NCBI GenBank assembly: GCA_934446135.1
Contig: CAKSDT010000080.1
Location: 1 to 7,740, forward strand
Direction: 5' to 3'
Origin: an uncultured Clostridia bacterium
Lineage (GTDB): Bacteria; Bacillota; Clostridia; RGIG6154
DNA length: 7,740 bases
In this document: positions 7,177-7,740 of the stretch, in pieces
How the letters are laid out: every line of letters begins with the position of its first letter
Position numbering within the stretch: position 1 is the stretch's first letter
The notes under the pieces: generated by a model
The model's input: only the letters and a program-made list of their open reading frames with translations
Told to the model about the DNA's origin: nothing
Database searches by the model: none
Translations under genes and position numbers: made by a program

Positions 7177-7207
7177 AATAAATCCGCTTTTGCGGGTTTA
7201 TTTTTTT
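7177..7207 (+). terminator. Intrinsic terminator of the oad operon
   Basis: AATAAATCCGC (7177-7187) pairs with GCGGGTTTATT (7192-7202) around a TTTT loop: 11 bp with one T-G pair. The T-run covers 7201-7207. It begins 10 bases after the oadA stop codon. Confidence 0.93.
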
Positions 7208-7225
7208 GCAAAATTTTATGAAAGT

Positions 7226-7257
7226 AAAAGCGGCAAGCCGTATGACTTGCCGCTTTT
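7226..7257 (-). terminator. Intrinsic terminator of the tRNA-Gln gene
   Basis: A perfect 12-bp stem, AAAAGCGGCAAG with CTTGCCGCTTTT, around an 8-base loop. On the minus strand it starts at the final A of the encoded tRNA CCA end and finishes with TTTT. It stands 18 bases from the operon terminator, so the two converging transcripts are separated by back-to-back terminators. The A-tract/T-tract symmetry means it could also stop plus-strand transcription. Confidence 0.85.
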
Positions 7258-7330
7258 GGCAGCGGTATAAGGATTCGAACCTTAAATGAATGAGTCAGAG
7301 TCATTAGTGTTACCGTTACACTATACCGCT
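7257..7330 (-). tRNA. tRNA-Gln, anticodon CUG
   Basis: The minus strand folds into a complete cloverleaf. The acceptor stem is AGCGGTA/TACCGCT (7 bp), the D stem GTGT/ACAC with loop AACGGTA, the anticodon stem AATGA/TCATT with loop CTCTGAC, the variable loop CATT, and the T stem TAAGG/CCTTA with loop TTCGAAT. The discriminator base is G, and CCA is encoded at 7259-7257. U33-C34-U35-G36 gives anticodon CUG, which reads CAG (glutamine). All stems pair perfectly and nothing looks degraded. It is a single-gene unit with its own promoter and terminator. CUG is the second glutamine isoacceptor; a UUG tRNA must exist elsewhere. Confidence 0.96.
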
Positions 7331-7356
7331 ATGTATTAAATTTAAGAACAAAAGAT

Positions 7357-7385
7357 ATTATAACAGATTGTTTAAAAAAATGCAA
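7357..7385 (-). promoter_or_regulatory. Promoter of the tRNA-Gln gene
   Basis: On the minus strand: TTGCAT (7380-7385), a 17-base spacer and a consensus TATAAT (7357-7362) preceded by TGT, an extended -10. Transcription would begin near 7349, about 18 bases before the mature tRNA 5' end. Confidence 0.85.
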
Positions 7386-7466
7386 TAGTTTTTGAAAAAA
7401 ATATAATATTTTTTTTAAATTTACACAAAATATCTCTATCCGAAAGGATTTATTAATTTTTTCGGC

Positions 7467-7489
7467 AAAAAAGCGTTATACGCCTTTTT
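7467..7489. terminator. Possible bidirectional terminator or leader hairpin
   Basis: AAAAA (7467-7471) and TTTTT (7485-7489) flank GCGT-TAT-ACGC, with one A-C mismatch between the two helices. The T5 run after the stem resembles a short intrinsic terminator on either strand, but the GC core is only 4 bp. It could cut plus-strand transcription before the small ORF. Confidence 0.35.
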
Positions 7490-7551
7490 ATGTCCGCAGG
7501 AAATGCGTATGACGGTAAATAAGTTTGCGGACAGAAAGGTTTGGAAAAAAT

Positions 7552-7674
7552 ATGTCAAACAAAAATCAAAACAAACAAAATCAGCAAAACCAAAATCAGA
7601 ACCAGCAGAACCAGAACCAAAATCAGCAGAATCAGCAGAAAAAGGATGACAGAAAGACTGCAATGTTTGAATAA
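7552..7674 (+). CDS. Tiny Asn/Gln-rich protein or leader peptide, 40 residues
   Basis: Function not recognised. The 40-codon ORF starts MSNKNQNKQ, continues as an almost pure Asn/Gln stretch to residue 29 (14 Gln and 11 Asn in total) and ends in a charged tail, KKDDRKTAMFE. There is no signal peptide, membrane helix or cysteine. Within 7564-7638 each codon is CAR, AAY or one AAA. Gln codons differ from one another only as A/G, and Asn codons only as T/C, at the third base; this silent variation favours this reading frame over the two alternatives. The ribosome binding site is mediocre: TGGA (7542-7545) 6 bases upstream, or GAAAGG (7534-7539) 12 bases upstream. Nine of the 14 Gln codons are CAG, the codon read by the divergent tRNA-Gln(CUG). 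It could be an unstructured small protein or an attenuation leader peptide. Confidence 0.6.
   Translation: MSNKNQNKQNQQNQNQNQQNQNQNQQNQQKKDDRKTAMFE
7561..7641 (+). repeat. Low-complexity CAR/AAY codon repeat
   Basis: About 80 bases of degenerate three- and six-base units built from CAA/CAG and AAT/AAC, almost free of G outside CAG and almost free of T outside AAT. Such purine- and C-rich tracts expand by slippage. The irregular order of units shows it is not a recent perfect expansion. Confidence 0.8.
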
Positions 7675-7703
7675 TTTTTCAGAACACGGGAAGTTCAGAA
7701 AAA
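7675..7703 (+). other. Hairpin directly after the small ORF
   Basis: TTTTTC (7675-7680) pairs with GAAAAA (7698-7703) and GAAC (7682-7685) with GTTC (7693-7696), separated by one A-A mismatch, around loop ACGGGAA. It starts at the base after the TAA of the small ORF. It is rich in A-T pairs and probably weak on its own. Confidence 0.45.
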
Positions 7704-7705
7704 TT

Positions 7706-7733
7706 GAGCCGGAGACTTTTTTGCCTCCGGCTC
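7706..7733 (+). terminator. Strong GC hairpin at the window edge, probable terminator
   Basis: GAGCCGGAG (7706-7714) pairs perfectly with CTCCGGCTC (7725-7733), 9 bp, around a 10-base loop containing six T. Any T-run would lie beyond the window: the last bases seen are GCAGTTT. It is most simply the terminator of the Asn/Gln-rich ORF, but it may instead be an attenuator for a gene to the right. Confidence 0.55.
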
Positions 7734-7740
7734 GCAGTTT

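Larger units (their letters stand above)
7331..7551. other. A/T-rich intergenic region with structured leader segment
   Basis: These 221 bases separate the tRNA gene from the Asn/Gln-rich ORF. The left half (7331-7430) is extremely A/T-rich and holds the tRNA promoter. A weak plus-strand promoter candidate is TTGAAA (7392-7397) with TTAAAT (7415-7420) at 17 bases. The right half contains three pairings: ATCC-GAAA-GGAT (7438-7449, a GNRA-type tetraloop hairpin), GCGT-TAT-ACGC flanked by A5 and T5 (7467-7489), and an 8-bp perfect inverted repeat TGTCCGCA/TGCGGACA (7491-7498 and 7526-7533). I match no known riboswitch family. The segment 7419-7649 is also open in a second plus-strand frame. Confidence 0.5.

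Noticed and set aside
7436..7663. Minus-strand 75-codon ORF opposite the Asn/Gln-rich tract
   Set aside because: Its Ser/Gly/Phe/Asp-rich sequence is what the reverse complement of CAR/AAY codons gives. The ATG has no ribosome binding site and the frame runs through the leader hairpins.
1..7740. CRISPR arrays, insertion sequences, integrase or attachment sites
   Set aside because: I saw no spaced direct repeats, no transposase or integrase motifs, and no duplicated tRNA end. The tRNA-Gln 3' end is followed at once by its own terminator with no sign of an integration there.

Overview
The window looks like the chromosome of a low-GC anaerobic Bacillota, most likely a clostridium-type gut or sediment bacterium. 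The grounds are A/T-rich spacers, strong AAGGAG-type ribosome binding sites, sigma-A promoters with 17-base spacers, a genomically encoded tRNA CCA end, and a sodium-pumping decarboxylase operon with a separate biotin carrier, an arrangement common in Clostridia. I cannot name the species.

Left part (1-2000, minus strand): tyrS, for tyrosyl-tRNA synthetase, is followed by a weak intrinsic terminator and a cytosolic polysaccharide-deacetylase-like gene whose ribosome binding site begins right at the end of the terminator tail. Divergent promoters at 2015-2079 drive tyrS leftwards and, rightwards, a free-standing alanyl-tRNA editing protein of the long AlaX type (2112-3254). The intergenic region has no room for a tyrosine T-box leader.

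Central part (3248-7207, plus strand): a promoter overlapping the end of the AlaX gene starts a four-gene operon, oadG-bccp-oadB-oadA. The products form a biotin-dependent, membrane-bound Na+-translocating decarboxylase. OadA moves the carboxyl group of oxaloacetate (most likely) to biotin on the carrier protein. OadB then decarboxylates carboxybiotin and uses the energy to export Na+, while OadG anchors the complex. The biotin domain, fused to the alpha subunit in enterobacteria, is a separate 122-residue protein here. OadB carries an unusual N-terminal extension of about 140 residues with a signal peptide and a beta-rich stretch. A long intercistronic hairpin lies between oadB and oadA, and a good terminator closes the operon.

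Right part (7208-7740): a minus-strand tRNA-Gln(CUG) gene with its own promoter and terminator. Divergent to it, after a structured A/T-rich leader, is a tiny plus-strand ORF of 40 codons made mostly of Asn and Gln, followed by two hairpins at the window edge. Every difference between the repeated Gln codons, and every difference between the repeated Asn codons, is a third-base transition, which favours this frame as the translated one. Its function is unknown. This corner and the OadB extension are the least ordinary parts of the window; the rest is conventional.
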